Assembly (NCBI RefSeq): GCF_013201645.1
Contig: NZ_CP053842.1
Location: forward strand, 124,001 to 188,000
DNA: 64,000 nucleotides
DNA from: Campylobacter corcagiensis
Lineage (GTDB): Bacteria; Campylobacterota; Campylobacteria; Campylobacterales; Campylobacteraceae
Reading direction: 5' to 3'
Shown here: positions 16,238 to 24,452 of the stretch, one piece after another
How positions within the stretch are numbered: position 1 is the first letter of the stretch
How the letters are laid out: each line of letters opens with the position of its first letter
The notes under the pieces: generated by a model
Database searches by the model: none
Told to the model about the DNA's origin: nothing
Seen by the model: only the letters and a program-made list of their open reading frames with translations
Made by a program: the position numbers and the translations under genes

Positions 16238-17365
16238 ATGAAACTTATCAACCACAAAGGCAAAATTTACCTTCAGTTCTATCTAAAATCAAAACTTACT
16301 AAAAGATCTCTAAACCTTACCTACACCCCTAAAAACATAGCTTACGCTACTAAAACCTTGCTTCCTATATTTACTAAACTTAAGGCCACTAAAGAGCATA
16401 TACAAACCAAACCTAGCGTCTTTAAGCACCACTCTCAATCAACACCAAATTTTCTTTTTAACCTAACCACCAAAGCCATAAATTCTCTGCCCACTACCAA
16501 GCTATCCACTAAAATAAATGCAAGAAGTTTTACCAAACGCTTTTTTGATTTTTGCCAAAACAAGGCTATCCATACCTACACCACAAAAGACTTCCAAGAT
16601 GCTATTTATAGAATGAAAAGTGCCAACCTATCACCTAGAACTATTCGTACTTTATTTGTCTATCCAAGACATGCTTTTAAATTAGCAAAAGCTAAAAATT
16701 TAGTGAAAAATGACCCCTTTTTAGCCCTTAAATTTCCTAAAATACTACCAAAAACTCATCACATTTTTACCCAAAAAGAGATAAATAAGCTACTTTTGAC
16801 CGCCACAGGCGAACTAAAGAGCTTTTTATACATAGCATTTTTTACTGGTCTTAGAAGCGGTGAGATTTTAGCTCTTACAAAAAGCGACTTCGATCTTGAT
16901 AACAACATACTTTTTATTAGCAAAAACCAAACTCGCTTTGAGCTTACTACGCCTAAAAATGCAAAATCTAGGCAGGTATTGCTCCCACAAAAGTTAAAAT
17001 CATATCTTGTAGAGATATTTAGAAATTTTGAAAATCAAGAATTTTGTAAAAATAGCAACCAAAACTCTAATGATATAAATTTTAACTCTTCTTTTTCTCA
17101 AATACCACTTTTTACTAAAGATTACTTCTGTATTTATTATGAATTTCAAAAACTCCTAAAGTTACTAAATCTTCCAAAATGCGGACTTCATATCACTCGT
17201 CATACCTATACATCACTTCTTATACAACAAAACACACCCCAAACTCTTATCGCGCAAACGCTAGGTCACAGCGGACTTTCACAAATTCATAAAACATACG
17301 CTCATCACATAAACTCAAAAAATGACCTTAAGCTTATAAACAAAGCCTTTAAATTTGCGTTGTAA
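16238..17365 (+). CDS. tyrosine recombinase / integrase in the pilin cluster
   Basis: A 375-residue site-specific recombinase with an intact catalytic set: Arg206 in TGLRSGEIL, a beta-hairpin Lys at 240 or 243 (PKNAKSRQ), His318-x-x-Arg321 in HITRHTY, His344 in LGHS and nucleophile Tyr354. Residues 1-90 look like an arm-binding or N-terminal domain, and 90-165 a SAM-like core-binding domain. A 25-residue Asn/Ser-rich insertion (about 265-292) precedes the final box. The start follows AAAGGACACAA. It is too long for XerH and is more like integrases of islands. It lies between pilin copies 3 and 4 and so is bracketed by 154-bp inverted repeats. Confidence 0.92.
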   Translation: MKLINHKGKIYLQFYLKSKLTKRSLNLTYTPKNIAYATKTLLPIFTKLKATKEHIQTKPSVFKHHSQSTPNFLFNLTTKAINSLPTTKLSTKINARSFTKRFFDFCQNKAIHTYTTKDFQDAIYRMKSANLSPRTIRTLFVYPRHAFKLAKAKNLVKNDPFLALKFPKILPKTHHIFTQKEINKLLLTATGELKSFLYIAFFTGLRSGEILALTKSDFDLDNNILFISKNQTRFELTTPKNAKSRQVLLPQKLKSYLVEIFRNFENQEFCKNSNQNSNDINFNSSFSQIPLFTKDYFCIYYEFQKLLKLLNLPKCGLHITRHTYTSLLIQQNTPQTLIAQTLGHSGLSQIHKTYAHHINSKNDLKLINKAFKFAL

Positions 17366-17470
17366 GCTAAATTTAAGTAGGAAAAAGTTACATTTAAATG
17401 ACAACAGTTATAAAAGTAAGAATATCAAAAATTTGTATAAAATTTCAGTATTTTTTAAGCCTACTTGGAC

Positions 17471-17476
17471 TACAAT
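17471..17476 (+). promoter_or_regulatory. possible -10 box upstream of pilin copy 4
   Basis: TACAAT lies 11 bp before the inverted repeat of copy 4, placing a start site close to the dyad. No clear -35 box is visible, as is usual in Campylobacter. Confidence 0.35.
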
Positions 17477-17487
17477 CATATCAACAT

Positions 17488-17507
17488 TTTACATAAGGGT
17501 ATGTAAA
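17488..17507. promoter_or_regulatory. inverted repeat TTTACAT-N6-ATGTAAA, site 4
   Basis: Fourth identical copy of the 20-bp dyad, 26 bp before the start codon of pilin copy 4. Confidence 0.6.
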
Positions 17508-17641
17508 GTGAAATTTAAAATAAGGAGAAAACCATGAAAAGAGGTTTTACTATGATCGAGTTGATCTTCGTGATCGTAATTTTAGGTATTTTAGCAGCAG
17601 TTGCTATCCCAAGACTAGCAGCTACAAGAGATGATGCAGAG
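17488..17641 (+). repeat. pilin 5' block, copy 4
   Basis: Fourth 154-bp block, with AGA at codon 3 like copy 2 but ATCCCA at codons 25-26 like copy 1. The mosaic of variants suggests exchange among copies. The inverted repeat is at 17488-17507. Confidence 0.97.
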
Positions 17642-18043
17642 ATTGTAAAAGTTGGAACAAATATGACAACTATCATAAGTGACCTAGGTGCATACTATAC
17701 TTCACAAGGCGAACTTGCAGATGAAATTTCAAAAATGACAAATGTTCAACTTGCTGGTGTAAGTGGTCTAGAGGGTGATTTAATGACAGCTGGAAAAGCT
17801 TGCATACATTTTAAAGCAACAGATTATGATGAGACTACAAAAAAACCAGCTACTCTAAAAGTTACTCAAGGTGATGATAGTGGTGAGAAAATTTGTAAAA
17901 AAGTATATGATTTAGCTGCAATAGATGCTATTTTAAAAGGAAAATATACATATCCTAAGTACGATGCTACAACTCAAAAATACACAGATACTGAAAGTGA
18001 TGAAGGTGAAGTTGCTATAAGTGGTGTTGGCGTTAAGTTTTAA
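17534..18043 (+). CDS. type IV pilin-like protein, copy 4
   Basis: A 169-residue prepilin with leader MKRG, cleavage before Phe5 and the shared hydrophobic helix. The head is strongly charged (many Asp, Glu and Lys), unlike the neutral head of copy 2. YYTSQG, MTNV and the two family cysteines (Cys90, Cys121) remain. It ends SGVGVKF. Because it has a good ribosome binding site, upstream -10-like TACAAT and a strong terminator, it appears to be an expressed gene rather than a silent cassette. Confidence 0.9.
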   Translation: MKRGFTMIELIFVIVILGILAAVAIPRLAATRDDAEIVKVGTNMTTIISDLGAYYTSQGELADEISKMTNVQLAGVSGLEGDLMTAGKACIHFKATDYDETTKKPATLKVTQGDDSGEKICKKVYDLAAIDAILKGKYTYPKYDATTQKYTDTESDEGEVAISGVGVKF

Positions 18044-18065
18044 TCTTTAAACAAAACGCATCTTT

Positions 18066-18096
18066 AAGCCCTAGGGTTTTGCTCTAGGGCTTTTTT
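18066..18096 (+). terminator. terminator of pilin copy 4
   Basis: A 9-bp stem AAGCCCTAG / CTAGGGCTT and a run of T residues right after it. The following 220 bp to the pldA stop (18097-18317) are AT-rich and show no gene or RNA that I can recognise. Confidence 0.9.
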
Positions 18097-18317
18097 AAAT
18101 TCTACTATCTTTTCAAAATAATTTTCTATTTTCAGATTTAAAACTAATCATTCAAAATACAGTCATTTAAGATTATAAACTTAAAACTTTGCTTTTAAAT
18201 TTTATATGAAATACTTTCTATGGTAAATTCTATATATAAATTTAGTGTTTATTTAAAAACTAGCTATGTTAATGCTGGATTTTAAATTTTATGATTTAGG
18301 CTCAAAGCCTAAATCAC

Positions 18318-19322
18318 CTACTCTTGATAAAAAGCAATGCCCAGCATAATCTTATCTACATGTTTATTATAATCATCTAAGCTCTCTCCATACCCTGTAA
18401 AGTACTGTAAAAAGCCATGAAGACCTGTGTTAAATAGTGGAAAGTAGTAGTTAAGCTCTAAAGCCCCGCGGTTATTGCTATCAAATCTTAAGTTATTTCT
18501 CCACATAGCTGTTAGATGATGACGACCGATATCATATGCAAATTTCACATCTCCATAACCCATGTATTGTCTAATATCTTCGTTGTCTTTATCAAATGTA
18601 AATGAGTGCCAAATTCGTGGAGTTATACGAAAATCGTTTATATCAAAAGTAGTGCTTGCATAGACTCTGTTCCACGACCTTGACTCCATGCCATCTTTGC
18701 CGTTTGACTCGTGGTTAAATCCAAATCTTACATAGTCAAAAAATCCCTCTGTTGGAATAGTGACAAAAAGTTCAGGCTGATAGCTACTAGTCCTAAATGG
18801 AGCTGAGTCTTCTCTAATCTGCCAAAATGATGTTTGCGTATAAGCGATACTCCAAGTCTCATCAAGACCGATAAGATCATCAAATAAAGGCTTTTGAAAA
18901 CTGAGTTGAAATTTAAGTTCGTCGTTTTTTCTACCTTTTCCATTTCTGCCATCTTTGTCATTAAAGTCGTATGCCCATCCGATATATGTTGGTTCATACA
19001 TATAAAGCCATTGTGGATTTTCTTCTTTTGCCTTTGGATAAAGTGACTTTTTGCTAGAAGATTTTGTATCTTTAGTGTATAGAGTTTGTGCGTTTTGCGT
19101 GCTAGTTGGCTCTGTATTTTGACTAGATGCATCAAAAAATGACTCATCTTTTGCTATTGTATTTTGCGGAACTACAACTTTTGTGGCTAGTTTTTTATAC
19201 TCAAGCATTGCGGATTTATAATCCCCCTTTGCTTCATACTCTAAGGCTTTTTGGTAAATTTCGCTATTATTTGCCATCAAAAAACTAGCACAAACTAGCG
19301 ACAAAACAGATATCTTCTTCAT
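18318..19322 (-). CDS. pldA: outer membrane phospholipase A (PldA)
   Basis: A 334-residue protein: signal peptide (MKKISVLSLVCASFLMA), a poorly conserved periplasmic-side extension (20-100), then the 12-strand OMPLA barrel. The catalytic motif FNHESNG gives His204 and Ser206. It hydrolyses phospholipids that reach the outer leaflet and is linked to haemolysis in Campylobacter. Its ATG overlaps the mobA stop by four bases. The barrel ends in an aromatic-rich strand, MLGIAFYQE. Confidence 0.92.
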   Translation of the reverse strand: MKKISVLSLVCASFLMANNSEIYQKALEYEAKGDYKSAMLEYKKLATKVVVPQNTIAKDESFFDASSQNTEPTSTQNAQTLYTKDTKSSSKKSLYPKAKEENPQWLYMYEPTYIGWAYDFNDKDGRNGKGRKNDELKFQLSFQKPLFDDLIGLDETWSIAYTQTSFWQIREDSAPFRTSSYQPELFVTIPTEGFFDYVRFGFNHESNGKDGMESRSWNRVYASTTFDINDFRITPRIWHSFTFDKDNEDIRQYMGYGDVKFAYDIGRHHLTAMWRNNLRFDSNNRGALELNYYFPLFNTGLHGFLQYFTGYGESLDDYNKHVDKIMLGIAFYQE

Positions 19323-19882
19323 ACTCTCTCCTTTAAATTTTCATACTCATTTGGGTAGTTGATATTGTAAAATTTTTCATCAAATTCTATGCTTTTAAAA
19401 TTTGCTTCCTTAAACAAAAGCCCTATTTTATGCTCGCCTTTTTCGTAAAGTTCTTTTGCTTTTAAAGCTAATGAGCTGTGATAAAAGCCACATAAACTAT
19501 GTGTAAATTCCTTATCTTTTGCCACGCAAATTTTAACTTCGTTTAAATTCTCATATAGAGTTTTTATGACATTTTGGCTAGTAAAGGGCATATCAGCTGG
19601 ATTTATAAAGATAAATTCATCATTAAATTTTTCAAGAATTACAGCCAAAGCCCCCATCGGCGAAAAGCTATCAAAATCATCTTTGATAAGTGGTAAATTT
19701 GGCACGAACTTTTGCTCTTTAGAGCTAACATACACACTTTTAAAAATTTCGCTAAATCTAGCATAGCAAAAGTGTGTAAGTGTAGGATATCCGCCAAATG
19801 GTAGCAATGTCTTATCTTTGCCCATTCTAGAGCTTTTGCCACCCGCTAGGATAACTGCTGTTACTTGTAGTTTGTTGCTCAA
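19319..19882 (-). CDS. mobA: molybdenum cofactor guanylyltransferase MobA
   Basis: Attaches GMP to molybdopterin for the bis-MGD cofactor of DMSO-reductase-type enzymes (formate dehydrogenase, nitrate reductase). It has 187 residues, with the nucleotide-binding motif LAGGKSSRMGKDK at 12-24 and NPADMPF for metal binding at about 94-100. It starts 27 bp after leuC and overlaps pldA by four bases. I recall the mobA-pldA pair as conserved in C. jejuni. Confidence 0.93.
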   Translation of the reverse strand: MSNKLQVTAVILAGGKSSRMGKDKTLLPFGGYPTLTHFCYARFSEIFKSVYVSSKEQKFVPNLPLIKDDFDSFSPMGALAVILEKFNDEFIFINPADMPFTSQNVIKTLYENLNEVKICVAKDKEFTHSLCGFYHSSLALKAKELYEKGEHKIGLLFKEANFKSIEFDEKFYNINYPNEYENLKERV

Positions 19883-19909
19883 ATTTTACCTTTTATTTTA
19901 CGCAAAGGC

Positions 19910-21175
19910 TTACAAATCCCGTGGATCAGTGATTTTACCAGTTATTGCAGAAGCTGCTGCAACGGCTGAGTTTGCAAGATAAACTTCACTACTTCTATCG
20001 CCCATTCTACCAACAAAGTTTCTGTTTGTTGTTGAGATGCATCTTTCTCCTGCTCCTAAAATCCCCATATATCCGCCAAGGCAAGCCCCACAAGTTGGGT
20101 TACTCACAACCGCACCAGCATCAGCAAATATATCCATTAAACCCTCTTTTTGTGCAGCAAGGGCGATTTTTTGCGTTGCAGGAGTTATGATAAGGCGGGT
20201 TTTACGAGCTACTTTTTTACCTTTTAAGATATTTGCCGCTATTCTTAAATCACTCAGTCTTCCATTTGTGCAACTTCCTATAAAGGCTTGGTCTATCGCG
20301 ATGTCATCTTTAACTGCTTCTCTAACACTTTTACCATTACTTGGTAAAAATGGATATGCGATAACTGGGTCAAGCTTTGAAGCATCAATTTCTAAAATTT
20401 GTGAGTAAGTTGCCCCATCATCTGAGTAAAAATATTTTGGTGTATCTCTTAAATTTTTACTAGCTAAAAACTCTTTTGTGATCTCATCAGCTGCGGTTAT
20501 TCCGCTTTTTCCACCAGCTTCTATTGCCATATTACAAAGGCTAAATCTTGAGTCCATATCTAAAAACTCAATGCTTTCTCCTGTAAATTCAAGTGCTTTA
20601 TATAACGCCCCATCAACGCCTATTTGCCTAATAACTTCCAAAATCAAATCTTTTCCATAAATATGCTCACCTGGTTTTCCTTTAAAAACGACCTTGATAC
20701 TCTCAGGAACTTTAAACCAGTTTTTTCCAGTTATCATGGCATATGCTAAATCAGTACTTCCCATACCAGTTGCAAAAGCCCCCAAAGCCCCATGAGTACA
20801 GGTGTGCGAGTCAGCTCCTATTATCACATCTCCTGGAATAACTAGCCCTTTTTCAGGCAAAAGTGCGTGTTCAATTCCCATATCTTTTTCATCAAAATAG
20901 TTTTTTAAGTCATGTTCGTATGCGAAATCTCTTGAAATTTTTGCTTGATTTGCACTTAATATATCTTTTGCAGGAATGTAGTGATCCATAACAATGGCAA
21001 ATCCATCAGGATTAGCTAATTTTTTTGCCCCACTTTCTCTAAAAGCTTTTATTGAAATTGGCGTTGTTATGTCATTTCCTATAACCATATCAATTTTAGA
21101 ATCCACTATCTCTCCAGCTTTTACAGCCCGTCCAATGTGGTCACTAAAAATTTTTTCAGTAATTGTTTGCTTCAT
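19910..21175 (-). CDS. leuC: 3-isopropylmalate dehydratase large subunit LeuC
   Basis: Aconitase-family iron-sulfur subunit that isomerises isopropylmalate in leucine synthesis. The protein has 421 residues, the shorter LeuC2 type. The [4Fe-4S] cysteines lie in GSCTNGR and in PTCGACLGGYMG, and GADSHTCTHGALGAFATG is intact. LeuD, LeuA and LeuB are not in this window, so leuC is separated from its partners. It begins an operon with mobA and pldA and is divergent from the NFACT gene. Confidence 0.94.
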   Translation of the reverse strand: MKQTITEKIFSDHIGRAVKAGEIVDSKIDMVIGNDITTPISIKAFRESGAKKLANPDGFAIVMDHYIPAKDILSANQAKISRDFAYEHDLKNYFDEKDMGIEHALLPEKGLVIPGDVIIGADSHTCTHGALGAFATGMGSTDLAYAMITGKNWFKVPESIKVVFKGKPGEHIYGKDLILEVIRQIGVDGALYKALEFTGESIEFLDMDSRFSLCNMAIEAGGKSGITAADEITKEFLASKNLRDTPKYFYSDDGATYSQILEIDASKLDPVIAYPFLPSNGKSVREAVKDDIAIDQAFIGSCTNGRLSDLRIAANILKGKKVARKTRLIITPATQKIALAAQKEGLMDIFADAGAVVSNPTCGACLGGYMGILGAGERCISTTNRNFVGRMGDRSSEVYLANSAVAAASAITGKITDPRDL

Positions 21176-21241
21176 ACTTTACCTTTTTACAAAATGATGT
21201 TATTTTACCCAAATCTTACTAAATTTCACTATAATTAGGTC

Positions 21242-22558
21242 ATGAAATATAAAATTTTAACTCAAATCGGTAGTTTTTTACAGCAGTTTAGAAAAATTTC
21301 ATCTATAAAACGGGTAAATGATAGAGTTTTATTAGTTGATTTTGGTAAGAGTTACAGGCTAAATTTTGATATGGATAAGACAAATTCAAGCGTGTACATA
21401 GATGAAAATTTAGTTCCTATAAAAGAGTATAAAGCTCCATTTGACGGGGTTTTGGCTAAGAGATTTAACGCTAGTGATATTGAAAAAATAGAGGTTATGA
21501 AAGGAAATAGAATTTTACTTATAAAGGCTAGCAAAAGTGGAAGTTATAAAAAGATTTTTACAAATATATACTTTGAATTTACTGGACGCTTTACAAATGT
21601 GATAATAACTGATGAAGATAGCATTATTTTAGAAGCATTAAGCCACTATGAAAATGATCACAGAGCTATAAAAGTAGGCGAAATTTACACTATGCTTAAG
21701 CCTATTGACATAAAAGAAAAAGCTGTTCTTGAGATTGGGGATTTTAAAGAGTTTTTTATAGATGAATTTAGGCGTTTAAACGATAAAAAACTTGAATCTG
21801 TAAAGATAAGCAAGCTAACTCAGATTTCTAAAAAGATTGAGAATTTAGAGCTAAATTTATCAAATTTAGAAAGCAAAGATGAGCTTTTAGAAAAGTCAAA
21901 AAATATCTCAAATTTAGCCACAATTATAACTGCAAATTTGCATACCTTAAAGGAATTTGATAGAGAATTTACTCTTAAAGATTTTAGTGGTAAAAGTATC
22001 TCATTTAAGATTGATGAACCCCCTAAAATTCATACTAAAAATCTTTTTAACGAAAGTAAAAAACTTAAGCAAAAAGCAGCTGGAATTGAACAAGAAGCTG
22101 AGAATCTAACCTCAAAGCTAGAGTTTTATAACTCACTAAAAGAGCTAATTACTCACGCAAAAAGCATAAATGAACTTGAAATCTTACTTCCTAAAAGAAG
22201 TTCTAAAAAATCATACGAAAAAGAGCATGATAATGTAGAAAATTTTTATTTTAATGAGTATAAAATTTCAGTTGGAAAAAATGAAAAAGGAAATGAATTC
22301 TTACTAAAAAATTCTAAAAAAAATGACTTCTGGTTTCATCTAAAAGATATCCCATCATCTCATGTTATCGTTAAAACAAATAAGCAAAGCTTAACGCCTG
22401 AAGTTATAGAATTTGCTGCCAAAGTGTGTATAAATTTTAGCGTTAAAGGTGCTGGAAAATACGCTGTAGACTTTACAAGACGCTCAAATGTTAAGGTTAG
22501 GCAAAAAGCTTTTGTAAACTATGATAATTACGATACGATTACGCTTGATAAGCCTTAA
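21242..22558 (+). CDS. NFACT-family protein (RqcH-like / fibronectin-binding protein homologue)
   Basis: A 438-residue protein with an NFACT-N region (about 1-180), a coiled-coil pair of helices (about 195-300) and a C-terminal NFACT-R (DUF814) domain (about 330-430; NEKGNEFLLKNSKKNDFWFH and SSHVIV). Family members such as bacterial RqcH bind stalled 50S-peptidyl-tRNA and add alanine tails for degradation. The older name fibronectin-binding protein reflects an adhesin claim. It is shorter than the Gram-positive proteins (about 570 residues), chiefly in the middle. Start ATG is 44 bp from the divergent-gene region, next to TATAATTAGGTC. Confidence 0.85.
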   Translation: MKYKILTQIGSFLQQFRKISSIKRVNDRVLLVDFGKSYRLNFDMDKTNSSVYIDENLVPIKEYKAPFDGVLAKRFNASDIEKIEVMKGNRILLIKASKSGSYKKIFTNIYFEFTGRFTNVIITDEDSIILEALSHYENDHRAIKVGEIYTMLKPIDIKEKAVLEIGDFKEFFIDEFRRLNDKKLESVKISKLTQISKKIENLELNLSNLESKDELLEKSKNISNLATIITANLHTLKEFDREFTLKDFSGKSISFKIDEPPKIHTKNLFNESKKLKQKAAGIEQEAENLTSKLEFYNSLKELITHAKSINELEILLPKRSSKKSYEKEHDNVENFYFNEYKISVGKNEKGNEFLLKNSKKNDFWFHLKDIPSSHVIVKTNKQSLTPEVIEFAAKVCINFSVKGAGKYAVDFTRRSNVKVRQKAFVNYDNYDTITLDKP

Positions 22559-22612
22559 ATTTAAGTATTTTTAGATAAAATTACCCAAAATTTGACAAAA
22601 TGGAGGAATTTT

Positions 22613-23365
22613 ATGAAAACTCGCATTAAAACAGCAGGAATTTTAATAGCAGCACTTCTTGTGCTTGCGTGGCTGGACTTTTATATTCTAAATTTAGCGA
22701 TATTTGTAGTTGCTTTGGTTATTGCAATGGTTGAAGCTTTTAAGCTTTACGGAATTAAAGAAAACGATCTTGCTATCGTTGGTGGTTTTCTTTTTGTAGT
22801 AGCAGCAATACTATGTGGTTCGTTTAGTGGGTATTATAAATTTATAATTTTTACGCTTTTACTTGCAACTTCTATTGTAGTGCTTAAAAATAGCGAAAAT
22901 TTAGATCCGATAAAAGTTACTCTTTACCCTTTTGCTCCACTTCTTGTGATGTGGGCAATTTATGACTCACTTGGCATGATATATTTAGTTTATCTAATCG
23001 TAATAGTGGCTGTTATGGACTCTGGAGCTTACTTTGTAGGCAAATTTTTAGGCTCACACACATTTACAACAACTTCTCCAAACAAAACAATAGAAGGCGT
23101 TATAGGTGGCTTTGTAGCTACTTTTTTCATAGCTGGAGTTTTTTATAGCCTGTTTTTAAAAGATGGTGTTATTGGCTGTCCGTTTTTATCGACAATGTTT
23201 ATTGCTTTAGCGAGCTTTTTTGGTGATCTGTTTGAAAGCTACTTGAAACGAAAAGCTGGAGTTAAAGATAGTGGCGATATATTTCCAGGTCATGGCGGTA
23301 TGCTAGATAGACTTGATAGTTATCTATTTGCAAGTATTGCGATGAGTATGGTTGTGGCGTGGTAA
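22613..23365 (+). CDS. cdsA: phosphatidate cytidylyltransferase CdsA
   Basis: Makes CDP-diacylglycerol, the precursor of all phospholipids, in the inner membrane. It has 250 residues and about seven membrane helices. The family signature KRKAGVKDSGDIFPGHGGMLDRLDS is seen near the end (split here as KRKAGVKDSGD and PGHGGMLDRLDS). The start chosen is the ATG at 22613 because TGGAGGAATTTT precedes it; an upstream TTG adds seven residues and swallows that site. dxr follows 4 bp downstream. Confidence 0.94.
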   Translation: MKTRIKTAGILIAALLVLAWLDFYILNLAIFVVALVIAMVEAFKLYGIKENDLAIVGGFLFVVAAILCGSFSGYYKFIIFTLLLATSIVVLKNSENLDPIKVTLYPFAPLLVMWAIYDSLGMIYLVYLIVIVAVMDSGAYFVGKFLGSHTFTTTSPNKTIEGVIGGFVATFFIAGVFYSLFLKDGVIGCPFLSTMFIALASFFGDLFESYLKRKAGVKDSGDIFPGHGGMLDRLDSYLFASIAMSMVVAW

Positions 23366-23369
23366 ATTT

Positions 23370-24452
23370 ATGGTTGTTTTAGGATCAACTGGAAGTATTG
23401 GTAAAAATACCTTGCTCATCGCTAAGCAGTTTAATCTTAGCGTTGAAGCACTTAGTTGCAATAAAAACATAGAGCTTTTAAATGCTCAAATAGCTGAGTT
23501 TAAGCCAAAATTTGTCTGTGTTGGAAGCAAGAATTTAAAAAGTAAAGTTAAAGGTGATGTTAAGGTTTTTGCTGGTGAAGATGGAATTTTAAATATGCTT
23601 GAAAATTCTAAAAGCCAAAAGGTTATAAACGCTCTTGTTGGCTTTGCTGGACTAAAGCCTAGCATAAAAACTCAAAAACTCAACAAAACCCTTTGTCTTG
23701 CTAATAAAGAAAGCCTTGTAGTTGGTGGTAAATTTCTAAAAACTAGTGAAATTTGTGCTATAGATAGTGAGCATTTTGGGCTTAAGTTTTTGCTTAAAGA
23801 TAGCCCTGATATTTCTAAACTAATAATAACAGCAAGTGGCGGGGCATTTCGCGATGCTACGCTTAATGATCTAAAAACTGCAACGCCAAAAGATGCACTA
23901 AAGCATCCAAACTGGGACATGGGAGCAAAAATAACAATAGATAGTGCTACTATGGCAAATAAGCTTTTTGAAGTACTAGAAGCTTACTGGCTCTATGGCT
24001 TAAAGAGCGTGGATGCAGTCATTGAAAGAAGTTCAACAATACACGCTTTAATTGAGTTTGTTGATGGTTCAACAACTGCTCATATCAGCAAAACAGATAT
24101 GAAACTAGCCATAGCTCACGCTATTATGCCAAATTTAAATTCTCAAATTTTATCACACTTTGATCTTCTTAGTTTACCACCACTTAAATTTGAAGAGATT
24201 TGCCCTAAAAAATACCCTATTTTCTCACTAAAAGATGAGGTTTTAAAAAATCCTAGCCTTGGGGTTATAATAAATGCAGCAAATGAGATATATGTGGCTA
24301 AATTTTTAGCTAAAGAGTGTGAGTTTTTAGCACTTAAGAGTATGGTTTTAAAAGCTTTGGATAAATTTTGTGGTGAGAATTTGGGTAGCTTAGAAAGTGT
24401 TTTAGAAGTTGATAGAAAGGTTAGACAATTTGTCTCTAAAATAAAATTATGA
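23370..24452 (+). CDS. dxr: 1-deoxy-D-xylulose 5-phosphate reductoisomerase Dxr
   Basis: Second step of the MEP isoprenoid pathway (NADPH-dependent, Mn/Mg). From the ATG at 23370 the protein has 360 residues and starts MVVLGSTGSIG, as usual for Dxr. A TTG at 23352 would prepend six residues. The NADPH motif GSTGSIGKNT, the NKES segment and the active-site loop SGGAFRD and KHPNWDMG are intact. It is coupled to cdsA (4-bp gap) and to the next hypothetical gene (4-bp overlap). Confidence 0.95.
   Translation: MVVLGSTGSIGKNTLLIAKQFNLSVEALSCNKNIELLNAQIAEFKPKFVCVGSKNLKSKVKGDVKVFAGEDGILNMLENSKSQKVINALVGFAGLKPSIKTQKLNKTLCLANKESLVVGGKFLKTSEICAIDSEHFGLKFLLKDSPDISKLIITASGGAFRDATLNDLKTATPKDALKHPNWDMGAKITIDSATMANKLFEVLEAYWLYGLKSVDAVIERSSTIHALIEFVDGSTTAHISKTDMKLAIAHAIMPNLNSQILSHFDLLSLPPLKFEEICPKKYPIFSLKDEVLKNPSLGVIINAANEIYVAKFLAKECEFLALKSMVLKALDKFCGENLGSLESVLEVDRKVRQFVSKIKL

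Noticed and set aside
17355-17537. 60-codon frame overlapping the recombinase end and the pilin 4 leader
   Set aside because: It has no ribosome binding site, runs through the conserved pilin leader and its translation (Lys/Asn/Phe-rich) looks like AT-rich noncoding sequence.
12933-18043. Neisseria-type silent pilin cassettes
   Set aside because: Every copy has its own ribosome binding site, start codon, signal peptide and terminator, so none looks silent or truncated.
12887-18096. CRISPR array made by the repeated blocks
   Set aside because: There are only four repeats, of 154 bp, over 1 kb apart and coding; they are pilin gene starts, not CRISPR repeats.
18728-19147. 139-codon minus-strand frame within pldA
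   Set aside because: It is the same strand as pldA but another frame, with no start signals, and pldA has its catalytic motif.
19945-20408. Plus-strand frames over leuC
   Set aside because: They are antisense to an intact LeuC with its iron-sulfur cysteines.
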